Source of the DNA: Paenibacillus hemerocallicola
GTDB lineage: Bacteria > Bacillota > Bacilli > Paenibacillales > NBRC-103111
Assembly (NCBI RefSeq): GCF_006265175.1
Contig: NZ_VDCQ01000074.1
Coordinates: 1-47,556 of the forward strand
Direction of reading: 5' to 3'
DNA length: 47,556 nt
The notes under the pieces were generated by a model. That model ran no database searches. It was not told the DNA's origin and saw nothing but the letters and a program-made list of their open reading frames with translations. The position numbers were made by a program, and so were the translations under genes. Positions 17,603 through 26,207 of this stretch are shown here, one piece after another. Positions within the stretch are counted from its first letter, which is position 1. Every line of letters starts with the position of its first letter.

Positions 17603-18780
17603 CTTTGCAACCCTCCCAGCACGGTGTTGATGTAGTCGAAAACCATGGAATTGGCATGTGCGTCCATTATACCATCAATAATCGTTTCATTGTAGTCCTC
17701 AAACATTTGTTGATTCCACTCCGATTCCACGGGAAAGTGGTAGGAGATCACATATTCGCCTACTTTATAGGTCAAGTAAAACATTCGTTTCGATTCGATA
17801 TAGAACAGAGCGGGCTCTTCGTTTTCAAAATTGTTGTAGGTTATTGCGACAAAAGAAGAGCTGTCCTTGAGATCGAAGTCTTTGTCGCCGCCGGTGTCCC
17901 CATCGGAACAAACATTTCTCAAAGTGCGTTCGATTCGGCGAAATACGCATATCGCGGAGCATCTTTTTACTTTGCCGACAACCGCCTTTGTCAAATGGAA
18001 ATCGTTGACTATAACTGCGCCGGATAAAGTCTCCCGCAGCAGTACAAGGATTCTTTTTAAATTCAGATCCTTGATCGTAACAAACTTCATCATGTGTATG
18101 GAAAAATCCGAGAAGTCGCCGAATTCTTGCGCAAGATCCATGCTTTCAAGAGCTTCTTTTTTTCTGGGAATGAGCTCGACCCCTTGCCGTAAAAGATCGC
18201 TCAAGTATTGTTTCCAACGAATTCCGACACCCATGCTAAGATCGTCCACATACTTTTGATGCACGTCAATAATGTCATATAGGAATACCCAAACGTAAGG
18301 TTCTACAGCTTGCTTTGCGGGAATTGGCGAATCGTTCTTCCGAGACTCGGCTTCAAGAAATTCGCTAATTTCTTTGTAGGAGGGGTTGCGGTTATAATCG
18401 GCTCTATACTTTCCGAGAAAGTCTTTGATTACCCACTTTACGGCGGTGAAATATTGCTGCTTGATAGTCCGATCGGCGAATAAAAGCAATACTTTCCTTT
18501 GATTGATAGCTTCCATAAACTCCAGGTGTGTAATCGTTCGTCCCGAATCCAACATGGTCCCTGCTTTATTATGGATAAACAGGCAAAAAACATCGCATTC
18601 CTTGACTTTCTCTATGCAGTGTCTCGCTCCTTCTATGAAGGATGGCCACGGCCCGAAAGTCTTCTCGTACATTTCGGCATTATGCCCCAGTTCCCGTATT
18701 TCAGTATATGCCGTATTTCGAATATCCGTCAGCGAGTCTTGTGCAGATGAACTAAGAAAAAAAGTAGTAGGATTCGGCAC
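17599..18780 (-). CDS. DUF4062-domain protein, possible defence effector or sensor
   Basis: A 393-residue protein. The first ~100 residues fit DUF4062, a TIR-like fold: a leading strand TTFFLSSSAQDSLTDIRN, a second block ELGHNAEMYEKTFGPWP, the turn KECDVFCLFIHNKAG and the helix start ITHLEFMEAINQRKVLLLF. The remaining ~290 residues are unfamiliar, are probably alpha/beta with several aromatic strands, and show no membrane segment. The GTG start has AAGGAG upstream and its own promoter. DUF4062 occurs in predicted anti-phage and STAND-type proteins (family knowledge), which suggests but does not prove immunity. No NTPase domain is visible. The unit is AT-richer than its neighbours, consistent with horizontal gain. 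Confidence 0.7.
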   Translation of the reverse strand: MPNPTTFFLSSSAQDSLTDIRNTAYTEIRELGHNAEMYEKTFGPWPSFIEGARHCIEKVKECDVFCLFIHNKAGTMLDSGRTITHLEFMEAINQRKVLLLFADRTIKQQYFTAVKWVIKDFLGKYRADYNRNPSYKEISEFLEAESRKNDSPIPAKQAVEPYVWVFLYDIIDVHQKYVDDLSMGVGIRWKQYLSDLLRQGVELIPRKKEALESMDLAQEFGDFSDFSIHMMKFVTIKDLNLKRILVLLRETLSGAVIVNDFHLTKAVVGKVKRCSAICVFRRIERTLRNVCSDGDTGGDKDFDLKDSSSFVAITYNNFENEEPALFYIESKRMFYLTYKVGEYVISYHFPVESEWNQQMFEDYNETIIDGIMDAHANSMVFDYINTVLGGLQR

Positions 18781-18816
18781 AGTACAATCTCCTTATCGGA
18801 CGAACCATTTGCTACC

Positions 18817-18845
18817 ATTATACCACGACATGGAAATAGAGTCAG
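18817..18845 (-). promoter_or_regulatory. Promoter of the DUF4062 unit
   Basis: On the minus strand CTGACT (18840-18845), exactly 17 bp, then TATAAT (18817-18822). The expected start leaves a leader of about 30 bases before the GTG. A perfect -10 with a reasonable -35 suggests constitutive expression. Confidence 0.6.
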
Positions 18846-18932
18846 AGGAATTGCAGCGTTACATGACGGGGGCGATCGAGCCCCCGTCATTTCGTACGGT
18901 TCCCGCGACGAACCGCATGTTACGCATCCCGC

Positions 18933-21854
18933 TTACTTCGTCGACAGCACCGGCTCATGCCAGTACCGATTCTCGGACGCCAGCACCGTTTTCAGAAATT
19001 TCCCCGTATGCGATTCCTCTACGGCGGCCACTTGCTCGGGCGTGCCTTGCGCCACTACGGAGCCTCCGCCCTTGCCGCCTTCCGGTCCCATGTCGATCAA
19101 GTAATCCGACACTTTGATCACATCGAGGTGATGCTCGATGACAAGGACGGAATGCCCGTTGTCCACCAGTTGATTGAGGCAATCGATCAGCTTCTGGATA
19201 TCGTGCAGGTGGAGGCCCGTCGTAGGCTCGTCGAGTATGTACAAGTTGTGCGACCCGCGCTTCAGCTTGCCGATCTCCGTCGCCAGCTTGATTCGCTGCG
19301 CCTCGCCGCCGGACAACGTCGTGGACGATTGGCCAAGCTTCAAATATCCGAGCCCCAATTGGTTCAGCACGTTCAGCTTATGCAAAATATAAGCCTGATC
19401 GCTGAAAAACGCGACCGCCTCTTCGATGCTCAGATCGAGCACCTCCGATATGTTCTTGCCCTTCAGCCTTACCTCCAGCACGTCGTTGTTGAAGCGGGCG
19501 CCTTTGCAGGCGGGACATACCGATTCGATGTCGGCCATGAACTGCAGCTGGGTCGTCACGACGCCTTCCCCTTGGCAGCTCTCGCACCGGCCCGTCTTCT
19601 GGTTGAAGCTGAATTCGTTTTTGCCGAGCCCCCGTTCCTTGGCGTCCTCCGATTCCGCGAACAGCTCCCGGATCCGGTCGAAGAAGCCGACGTAAGTAGC
19701 CGGGTTGGAACGGGTGCTTCGTCCGATCGGCGACTGGTCGATGTTGATAATGCCGGTCAAATGCTCGGAGCCTTCTATCGAGTCATGCTCGCCGGGTACG
19801 ATGCGCTGATCCTGGAAGACGGCGTACAATTGCTTGTACATGACTTCGTTGATGAGCGTGCTCTTGCCGGAGCCGGAGACGCCGGTAACGCAGGTCAGGA
19901 CGCCGAGCGGGATGTCGACATCGACATTGCGCAAATTGTTGGCCCGCGCCCCGCGGATGCGCAGAAACAATCCGGCGGGGACCCTCCTCTGGGAAGGCAC
20001 CTCGATGCGTCTCGCTCCGGACAGGAACGCCCCCGTCAGCGACTGCTTCGACTTGCGCAGCTGGCCGGCCGTGCCCTGTGCGATGACTTGGCCGCCCCGC
20101 TCGCCGGGACCCGGTCCGATCTCGATAATGTGATCGGCGCTGCGGATCGTATCGATATCGTGCTCCACGACGATGATCGTATTGCCGATGTCGCGCAGCT
20201 TCTTCAGCGTCTGGACGATTTTCAGGCTGTCCCGCGCGTGCAGCCCGATGCTCGGCTCGTCCAGCACGTACAGCATGCCCATCAGACCGGAGCTGATCTG
20301 CGTGGACAGCCGGATGCGCTGCGCCTCGCCGCCGGAGATCGTGTCGGACCTGCGGCCCAAATTCAAATATTCCAAGCCGATATCGATCAATAGCGCCAGT
20401 CTGGACTCGATCTCGCTGACGATTTGCATACCCACCTGCCGCTTATGGTCCGGAAACGAGACGTCGTCAAGGAATGACTTCAGCTCCTTCAGCGGGATGC
20501 TGCACAGGTCGTGAATATCTTTGCCGCCGATCCGCACGCAGAACCGCTGGGGCTTCAGCTTCTTTCCCTCGCAGTCCGGGCAGCTGTTCTCGACCATAAC
20601 CCGTTTGAAAAACTCGTTGTCGCCTCCGCCGCTGCCGGCTCTTTTCTTGACGAACCATTTATACCAGCGGTTCACCTCGGCCACGAGCCCGTGATAACGC
20701 CTCAGCTGTCCGACCTGCCGCTTCGCGTGCCGGGAATCGGTATCGGTCAACAGCAGCGGAAACTGCTCGCCCCTCGTCCCGTTGAACAGTATATCGACGA
20801 AGTCCTCGGGCAATTCGCGGAAAGGAGTGTCCAGGCTGCACCCGTAATGGGCGAACAGGCTGTGCATGATCATGCCGCGGTAAGACTTCTTCGTGCTCGG
20901 CCCATAGAGGGAATGATCGAGCGCGCCTTTGCTGACGCTCTTCTCCGGATTCCGGATGAGGAACCGTTTCTCCGTTCTCAAATAGGTGCCTATTCCGCCG
21001 CATGTCCGGCAGGCGCTGTTCGGATCGTTGAAGGAGAAATAGGACGGATGCAGCTCGCCCAGCACGAGGTGATGCTCCGGACAGCCGAAGTTTTGATAAA
21101 ACGCTTTCATGCCGGCGGCAACGCTACCAGCCGACCCGATAATCTCGAACCGGATAAATCCGTCTCCGATCAGGCTCAAGCTGTTCTCGATCGTTTTGGC
21201 CAGCGATTTGAACAAGCCCGGCGCTACGACCACCTTATCCACGACGACTTCCATCTGGTAATCCGTTTCCTCGTCCAGCTCCACGGGGTCGCCTAGATTA
21301 TGGTTCGCGCCATCGATCTTGACCGTGCGGAAGCCTTTGGAGCGAATTTCGTCAAACAGCGTCTGATAGTCTTCGTCATACAGCTTGAAGATCGGCGCGA
21401 GCACCTCCAGCTCCGTTCCCGTCGGCAGCGCCTGGACGTGATCGATCATCTGGTTGACGTTCTTCGTCTCGATCGGATGCCGGCAGAACGGGCAGCAGGC
21501 TTCGCCGGAGGAAGCGAACAGCAGGCGCAGGAAATCGTACAAGTCTGTCATCGTGCCGACGGTGGAGCGGGGATTCTGGTTGCCTTTCTTCTGCTCGATC
21601 GCGATGACCGGGGACAACCCGAAGACGAAGTCCACATCGGGCTTCTTCAATTGATTCATCCGGCTTTTGGCGAATGTCGACAACGATTCCAGAAAACGCC
21701 GCTGTCCTTCCCCGTATATGACCTCGAACGCAAGCGACGATTTGCCCGAGCCGCTGACGCCCGTAATGACCGTCATCCGGTCGCGGGGTATGTTCACGTC
21801 GATATTTTTCAAATTGTTCTGTCTGGCGCCTCTGACCTCGATACTCGTTTTCAT
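18933..21854 (-). CDS. UvrA-family excinuclease ATPase (probable paralogue)
   Basis: A 973-residue tandem ABC ATPase of the UvrA family, which finds DNA damage and loads UvrB. Walker A motifs GVSGSGKSS (residues 32-40) and GVSGSGKST (second half), two signatures LSGGEAQRI/ISGGEAQRI, two DEP Walker B segments and zinc-finger cysteine pairs (CRTC...CPDC; CESC...CPAC) are visible. The stretch after the first Walker A (ESLSTFAKSRMNQL, EQKKGNQNPRSTVG) differs from canonical UvrA (AYARQF, DQKTTSRNPRS), and no uvrB is adjacent, so this is probably a second UvrA. It lies downstream of a nucleotidyltransferase gene behind a LexA-like promoter. Start ATG with AAGGGAG about 13 bp upstream. Confidence 0.9.
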   Translation of the reverse strand: MKTSIEVRGARQNNLKNIDVNIPRDRMTVITGVSGSGKSSLAFEVIYGEGQRRFLESLSTFAKSRMNQLKKPDVDFVFGLSPVIAIEQKKGNQNPRSTVGTMTDLYDFLRLLFASSGEACCPFCRHPIETKNVNQMIDHVQALPTGTELEVLAPIFKLYDEDYQTLFDEIRSKGFRTVKIDGANHNLGDPVELDEETDYQMEVVVDKVVVAPGLFKSLAKTIENSLSLIGDGFIRFEIIGSAGSVAAGMKAFYQNFGCPEHHLVLGELHPSYFSFNDPNSACRTCGGIGTYLRTEKRFLIRNPEKSVSKGALDHSLYGPSTKKSYRGMIMHSLFAHYGCSLDTPFRELPEDFVDILFNGTRGEQFPLLLTDTDSRHAKRQVGQLRRYHGLVAEVNRWYKWFVKKRAGSGGGDNEFFKRVMVENSCPDCEGKKLKPQRFCVRIGGKDIHDLCSIPLKELKSFLDDVSFPDHKRQVGMQIVSEIESRLALLIDIGLEYLNLGRRSDTISGGEAQRIRLSTQISSGLMGMLYVLDEPSIGLHARDSLKIVQTLKKLRDIGNTIIVVEHDIDTIRSADHIIEIGPGPGERGGQVIAQGTAGQLRKSKQSLTGAFLSGARRIEVPSQRRVPAGLFLRIRGARANNLRNVDVDIPLGVLTCVTGVSGSGKSTLINEVMYKQLYAVFQDQRIVPGEHDSIEGSEHLTGIINIDQSPIGRSTRSNPATYVGFFDRIRELFAESEDAKERGLGKNEFSFNQKTGRCESCQGEGVVTTQLQFMADIESVCPACKGARFNNDVLEVRLKGKNISEVLDLSIEEAVAFFSDQAYILHKLNVLNQLGLGYLKLGQSSTTLSGGEAQRIKLATEIGKLKRGSHNLYILDEPTTGLHLHDIQKLIDCLNQLVDNGHSVLVIEHHLDVIKVSDYLIDMGPEGGKGGGSVVAQGTPEQVAAVEESHTGKFLKTVLASENRYWHEPVLSTK

Positions 21855-21994
21855 ATTAAGTCGATCGCTCCCTTCCGGTCCCCCAAAAGTGAATCCGGCC
21901 TTCGAAGCGCGTTCCGAATACTTTCGGGGGAGCCCCTCGATTATAGGGATTCGTTTCTTCTATTGGCCGACTCATTGGAGTTCACTCCACATAA

Positions 21995-22927
21995 TTACAC
22001 AAAGTCATCCTCATCCTGAAGCATATACCCCGGCTCGTCGAGAAAAAGCCTGCTCTTGGGAGTCGGCTTGACGCTCATCGGGATCTGCGTCAAATATTCG
22101 CGCTCGGTCAGCCAGCTGCACGCCATCTCCAGAAGGCCGGCATCGAGCCGCACGATCGTCCCGAGCTTATCCGACATTTCCGAGATGGAGCGTGCGTCCC
22201 GTTCCTGCTTCAAATAGTCCATGATCGGTCTGAAAAGCTCCAGCTCCCGTTCCCGAACGAACGCGACGACCCGTTCGAGCGAGGATTCGACTTTATCGGC
22301 ATCGACACTCCCGCCGACGAGTCCGCTGTAAATATCGCGGAAAAATTCGGGATTGAGAGCCGACGCCTGCTGCACGCATTCCCTCATCGGGACTTCGCCG
22401 CCCCGGATCACTTCGATCTGCGCCAGCGAATCGATCATCTTGATCAGCCAGAATGCGCTGTATGCCGGATCGTGCTTGACGTAAAACCATTTCTCCGCCT
22501 TGGCCAGCATCGCGAGCAGATGGCAGCCGAGCTGCAGCAGCTGGAGCTGGCGGTCGCGCTCGCCGATATAGCGGATATTCGCGAAATAGTCTTCAAGCGA
22601 CTTGTCCTTCGTAAACAGCAGCGTCCCTCTGAGCAAGTAGGAATGGCTGAAGGAGGTGGACACCGATTTCTCGACCCAGCGCTTGAATTCGTCCCGGGTA
22701 TGGATGCCGGCGTTGATCGGGATGCCGTTCTCGACAAAACACATGGCGTGCTTGGCCAGCTTCTGGTCGTGAACGATCAGCTTCATATCGATGTCCGATT
22801 TCTCCCACACCTGATCGTAGGACAGGCTCCCCAGCAAAATCGCGGCGATGATCTGGTCGTCCTGCCGGACCCTTTCCACGAACGATTGCAAAGCTTCCTT
22901 GTAGGCGATAGTGATGGCGCTTTCCAT
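21995..22927 (-). CDS. Nucleotidyltransferase-superfamily protein
   Basis: A 310-residue protein with the polymerase-beta-type nucleotidyltransferase signature at its N-terminus: Gly-Ser at 33-34 and the metal-binding Asp45-x-Asp47 (LLGSLSYDQVWEKSDIDM). The rest is helical, resembling the regulatory half of streptomycin/kanamycin-type or aminoglycoside-like nucleotidyltransferases, with a polar tail. The ATG has AAAGGAG upstream. It is the first gene after the LexA-like promoter and is followed by the UvrA paralogue 140 bp downstream on the same strand. Its substrate (antibiotic, tRNA, protein or DNA end) cannot be told from the sequence. Confidence 0.8.
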   Translation of the reverse strand: MESAITIAYKEALQSFVERVRQDDQIIAAILLGSLSYDQVWEKSDIDMKLIVHDQKLAKHAMCFVENGIPINAGIHTRDEFKRWVEKSVSTSFSHSYLLRGTLLFTKDKSLEDYFANIRYIGERDRQLQLLQLGCHLLAMLAKAEKWFYVKHDPAYSAFWLIKMIDSLAQIEVIRGGEVPMRECVQQASALNPEFFRDIYSGLVGGSVDADKVESSLERVVAFVRERELELFRPIMDYLKQERDARSISEMSDKLGTIVRLDAGLLEMACSWLTEREYLTQIPMSVKPTPKSRLFLDEPGYMLQDEDDFV

Positions 22928-22971
22928 AGCGTCGACGGCTCCTTTGCGAACGATGCTTTCATATAGCTTCT

Positions 22972-23000
22972 AATATACAGCACACATGTTCGCATGTAAA
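22972..23000 (-). promoter_or_regulatory. Sigma-A promoter with a LexA (DinR)-like box in its spacer
   Basis: On the minus strand TTTACA (22995-23000), 17 bp, TATATT (22972-22977): one mismatch from consensus in each hexamer. The spacer contains CGAACATGTGTGCT (22979-22992), which matches the Bacillus LexA box CGAACRNRYGTTYG at 12 of 14 positions. A repressor there would block RNA polymerase directly. This predicts DNA-damage induction of the nucleotidyltransferase and perhaps the UvrA gene. Confidence 0.5.
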
Positions 23001-23058
23001 TCGTTCCATGGAAAATTTTTTCGTTTTTGGATTTCGCTTCGGATATCGGCGTCATGTT

Positions 23059-25206
23059 CTAATGAATCATGCCGCTTTCCTTCGCTTTCCGGACAAGCTT
23101 CGCGCCCGCCCGGTTAATCCATTCCTTCAGCGAAAGGCCGACGACCAGCGCAAGCAGCGCAAATACGCCGAGCATGCACAAATCCATGACGACCACATCC
23201 CGCACGATGCCGCCGACCGCTTCCCGCATCATGCTTATGGCATATGTGAAAGGCAGAAACGGATGAATCGCCTGGAAAAAGGCGGGGGTGACCTGGATCG
23301 GGAACGTTCCGCCCGAGCCCGACAGCTGCAGCACGAGAAGCACGATCGCCAACGCTTTCCCGACGTTGCCGAATACGGATACGAGCGTGTATACGATGCA
23401 CATGAATACGGCGCTGATCAAAGCCCCGTATAAAATGAACGCCCCGGGATCGGCGACATACGTCCCCAGAAGCCAAATATCTCCGATCGTCACGCAAAAC
23501 GATTGGAGAATCGCCAGCGTGCCGAAGGTGAGGAAGCGTCCGAAATAAACATGATGGCTCCGGGCTTCGCCTTCGGGATGCGCCTCGACCGTCAGCAGCG
23601 AGACGAGCAGCAGCGCTCCGACCCATAAGGACAGCGTACTGAAAAAAGGCGACATCGCCGAGCCGTAGTTCGGAATCGGAAACAGCCGATGCTCCTGCAA
23701 AACGACCGGCTCCGCGAAAAATTCGCTTTCCTTGGACGCGTCCTTGCGCAGCAGGCCGATAAGCTCTTCCAGACTTCCTTGCCGTTCCATGGCGCGTATG
23801 CGGTCGGCCAGTCCTTTGATTTTGTCCGAGGCTGCCGGCATACGGCCGATAATGTCCTGCAGCGTTCCATGCCCGACGGCCAGCCCTTCCGCCGCTTCGC
23901 CTACGATACGCTGCACGTCGGGAATGCTTCTGTTCGCTTCCTGCAATACGACGAGGGCGGCTTGCGCCGGTTGCCTCGCTTTGTCCAGCCCTTGGACGAT
24001 CGCGGGCTGGATTTCCGCCTTATATCGGCTCAGCACATCCCCCAGCAGATCGGAAGCTTCCCGCGACAGCTTCTCCATCCCGGCAATCAGCTCCTCGGAC
24101 GGCTTCTCCCCTTTGCCTAAAGCGGTACGCGCCGCATCGGCCGACGTCTTCAGCCGCTGGAACGCCGTCCGGACTTGTCCGAGCCTGGTGGTGGCCGGCA
24201 TCAGCTTCTCCTGTCCGGCAAAGCCGGCCAACCGTTCCATCAAGGCTAGCAGGGAGCCGGAGACGTCGGAAGCGATCGCGAGCCTCCGCGACAGCCGTTC
24301 CAGCCCGGCCGACACGATAGCCGTATCGGCGTTGCCGTCGCGCAGAAGCTCGGTCAACTGCACAGCGGCATCAGCCGTCGCCTTCAGCAGCTGGAGGTTA
24401 TGCAGCACGTCCGGCCCGGCCGCCTCCGCCGCCTTAGAGCCGCTTTCCAGCGCCGATGCCAGCCGGTCGGCCAGTTGTTCGCCGTCCTTCGCCAGCTGGG
24501 CGATAACGGGGAGGCGAGCCTGCACCGCGGCAACGATTTCTTCCGCTTTGCCAATATCGGCGGCCGCCGTTGCCAAGGCTTGCCCGATTTCCGGCAGCAT
24601 CGCCTCCAGCCGGAAGACGGCATCCCTGAGCGTCAGGATGGTCGGCAGTTCGGTTTGCAGCTCGATTCCGATATCGTTAAAGATGCGGAAGATCGTCCCG
24701 TTGGCCGTTTGGATGAAGGCGCGGTTTACTTGCTCGATAATTCCGCTTGCGCCTTTGCCGGTAATTTTCGGCGATACCGCGTTTATTTTCTCGTTTACGT
24801 AATAAACGAGCTCGGCTTTTTGCGGATTATCCGACAGCACGGTGCCGATCATGGCCGAGAAGTTGTCCGGAATAATGATGCAGGCATAGTAGTCTCCATG
24901 CTCGACGCCCCGGATCGCCTGCTCCTCTCCGGTAAACGTCCAGCCGATATTGCGGTTGTCCTTGAGCGACTCGGTGATGTCGTTGCCGAGATTGAGCGCC
25001 TTCCCGCGCATGGAAGCTCCTTGATCGCGATTGACGACGGCAACCGGCAAGCCTCCGGTTTGACTGTACGGATCCCACGACGCCAAAATGTTGAACCATG
25101 CGTAAAGGGACGGAAGCACGACGAGCCCCAGCACGATGACCGCTGCCGCCCAATTGCGCGCGATTCGCTGGAGGTCGCCCGTATATATTCGAACGATCGG
25201 CTTCAT
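23059..25206 (-). CDS. yhgE: YhgE/Pip-family membrane protein (phage infection protein family)
   Basis: A 715-residue protein with one N-terminal membrane segment (about 17-37), a long extracytoplasmic domain rich in helical, coiled-coil-prone sequence, and about five or six C-terminal membrane segments with ABC-2-like character. The N-terminal motif IYTGDLQRIARNWAAAVIVLGLVVLPSLYAWFN is split by the membrane and typical of YhgE. The family includes phage adsorption factors and exporters of cell-envelope or toxic compounds (family knowledge); the role here is unknown. The start was placed at ATG 25206 because GAGGAAGGGCGG precedes it; the 24 codons upstream lack support. Single-gene unit. Confidence 0.88.
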   Translation of the reverse strand: MKPIVRIYTGDLQRIARNWAAAVIVLGLVVLPSLYAWFNILASWDPYSQTGGLPVAVVNRDQGASMRGKALNLGNDITESLKDNRNIGWTFTGEEQAIRGVEHGDYYACIIIPDNFSAMIGTVLSDNPQKAELVYYVNEKINAVSPKITGKGASGIIEQVNRAFIQTANGTIFRIFNDIGIELQTELPTILTLRDAVFRLEAMLPEIGQALATAAADIGKAEEIVAAVQARLPVIAQLAKDGEQLADRLASALESGSKAAEAAGPDVLHNLQLLKATADAAVQLTELLRDGNADTAIVSAGLERLSRRLAIASDVSGSLLALMERLAGFAGQEKLMPATTRLGQVRTAFQRLKTSADAARTALGKGEKPSEELIAGMEKLSREASDLLGDVLSRYKAEIQPAIVQGLDKARQPAQAALVVLQEANRSIPDVQRIVGEAAEGLAVGHGTLQDIIGRMPAASDKIKGLADRIRAMERQGSLEELIGLLRKDASKESEFFAEPVVLQEHRLFPIPNYGSAMSPFFSTLSLWVGALLLVSLLTVEAHPEGEARSHHVYFGRFLTFGTLAILQSFCVTIGDIWLLGTYVADPGAFILYGALISAVFMCIVYTLVSVFGNVGKALAIVLLVLQLSGSGGTFPIQVTPAFFQAIHPFLPFTYAISMMREAVGGIVRDVVVMDLCMLGVFALLALVVGLSLKEWINRAGAKLVRKAKESGMIH

Positions 25207-25364
25207 GGCCGTTTCCGCCCTTCCTCTATTTTCCGCTTTAGTATGGATAGAACCGAGGGAAGCCATACGCGGGAACATGGAGCGACTGGATCAGCGACCC
25301 AACCAACCCGATAGCCGTGAGAGACGAGGAAGAACCGAAAAACATATAGCAATATGTGCCGTTG

Positions 25365-25407
25365 AATACATCGCCATGTCGCTTACATGCCCGGGCGATG
25401 TATTTTT
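25365..25407 (+). terminator. Terminator-like hairpin without an identified upstream gene
   Basis: AATACATCGCC and GGCGATGTATT form a perfect 11-bp stem with an 18-base loop, followed by five T. The only genes nearby point away or start later, so it could end an antisense or small RNA, or be a relic. Confidence 0.55.
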
Positions 25408-25568
25408 CTATGTTCTGAGTCAACAAGGAGTCAACAAGGAGTCAACGCATCACTCCTGAAAGTACTAACAGAGCGGGCGTAGCCGACCAAGCGAACATGC
25501 TCGTTATACTTAAGCCTGTCTAAGCTGAACGACAAGCACAACTTGAGATACTTATGAAGCGAGGTCGG

Positions 25569-25609
25569 TTGACATTCTGGAAATATCCAATATATAATTA
25601 GGATGCTAG
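25569..25609 (+). promoter_or_regulatory. MarR gene promoter with overlapping operator-like site
   Basis: TTGACA (25569-25574), an 18-bp spacer and TATAAT (25593-25598) form a consensus promoter. TTAGGATGCTAG (25598-25609) overlaps its downstream edge and is the reverse of the CTAGnnTCCTAA motif found twice before the next gene, which points to autoregulation by the MarR protein. Confidence 0.65.
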
Positions 25610-25645
25610 TAATATCGACACGATCTCAGAATGGAGCCATACCGC

Positions 25646-26071
25646 ATGTCTCAATCCATCCTTTACTTGAAAAGAACCTATATTATTATGCGCAAAGAGC
25701 TTGACGTGCGGTTAAGCGCATTCAATCTGACGACTTCGCAATTCGAGATCCTGGGCTATTTGGCTCAATCCGGGGGATTGGAGCAGCAGAAGCTCCAGCA
25801 TCATAGTGGAATTACATCCGCGACTTTGACCGGAATATTAGATAAGCTGGAGGCTCGGGGATACATCTCCCGCAAGCCTAGCCATACGGACGGAAGGGCT
25901 AACGTTGTGACGCTCACGCAGCAGGGCAACGAGGTGTTCGGAAAGCTGGTCGGTCTTATTCTGGAATTCGAGAACGAGATGCTTAAAGGGTTCACGCAAG
26001 CCGAGAGAGATTTGCTGGGACAATGGCTGCAACGAGTGGCCAAGAATCTAGGGGATAAGGAATATTATTAA
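25646..26071 (+). CDS. MarR-family transcriptional regulator
   Basis: A 141-residue winged-helix repressor: the helix-turn-helix and wing are visible in QQKLQHHSGITSATLTGILD and ARGYISRKPSHTDGRANVVTLT, with the dimer helices at both ends. I chose ATG 25646 because GGAG lies 9 bp upstream; ATG 25631, five codons earlier, has no ribosome binding site. It is the first gene of an operon with the SDR-like protein and a small protein. Matching sites in its own promoter and before the SDR gene suggest it represses both. Its ligand is unknown. Confidence 0.9.
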   Translation: MSQSILYLKRTYIIMRKELDVRLSAFNLTTSQFEILGYLAQSGGLEQQKLQHHSGITSATLTGILDKLEARGYISRKPSHTDGRANVVTLTQQGNEVFGKLVGLILEFENEMLKGFTQAERDLLGQWLQRVAKNLGDKEYY

Positions 26072-26097
26072 TAGGGGCTTTTCGCCTACGCCTATAG

Positions 26098-26109
26098 CTA
26101 GGGTCCTAA
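26098..26109 (+). promoter_or_regulatory. MarR operator-like site 2
   Basis: CTAGGGTCCTAA preceded by TATAG, 27 bp after the MarR stop. It shares CTAGnnTCCTAA with the sites at 25598 (reverse) and 26178. The core TAG-n4-CTA is a short dyad. Confidence 0.5.
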
Positions 26110-26177
26110 CGATTAAAGAGGGGGTGAGTGCGATGGTGCGTTTATAAGTATGAAGATGAATAACGTTTGTTTTATAG

Positions 26178-26189
26178 CTAGTATCCTAA
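26178..26189 (+). promoter_or_regulatory. MarR operator-like site 3 ahead of the SDR gene
   Basis: CTAGTATCCTAA, again preceded by TATAG, 19 bp before the SDR start and just upstream of its GGGAGG. Same motif as the two other sites. It may sit on a second promoter, for which TTTATAG could be part of the -10. Confidence 0.55.
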
Positions 26190-26207
26190 TTAATACTGGG
26201 AGGCATT

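Larger units (their letters stand above)
25207..25645. other. Intergenic region between yhgE and the MarR gene
   Basis: No gene recognised. It holds a terminator-like hairpin (25365-25407), 2.7 tandem copies of GAGTCAACAAG (25417-25446) and the MarR promoter. The hairpin precedes the promoter, so it may end a short unidentified plus-strand transcript. Confidence 0.5.

Noticed and set aside
18957-20393. 478-codon plus-strand frame opposite the UvrA gene
   Set aside because: Same reason; the UvrA motifs on the minus strand are unambiguous.
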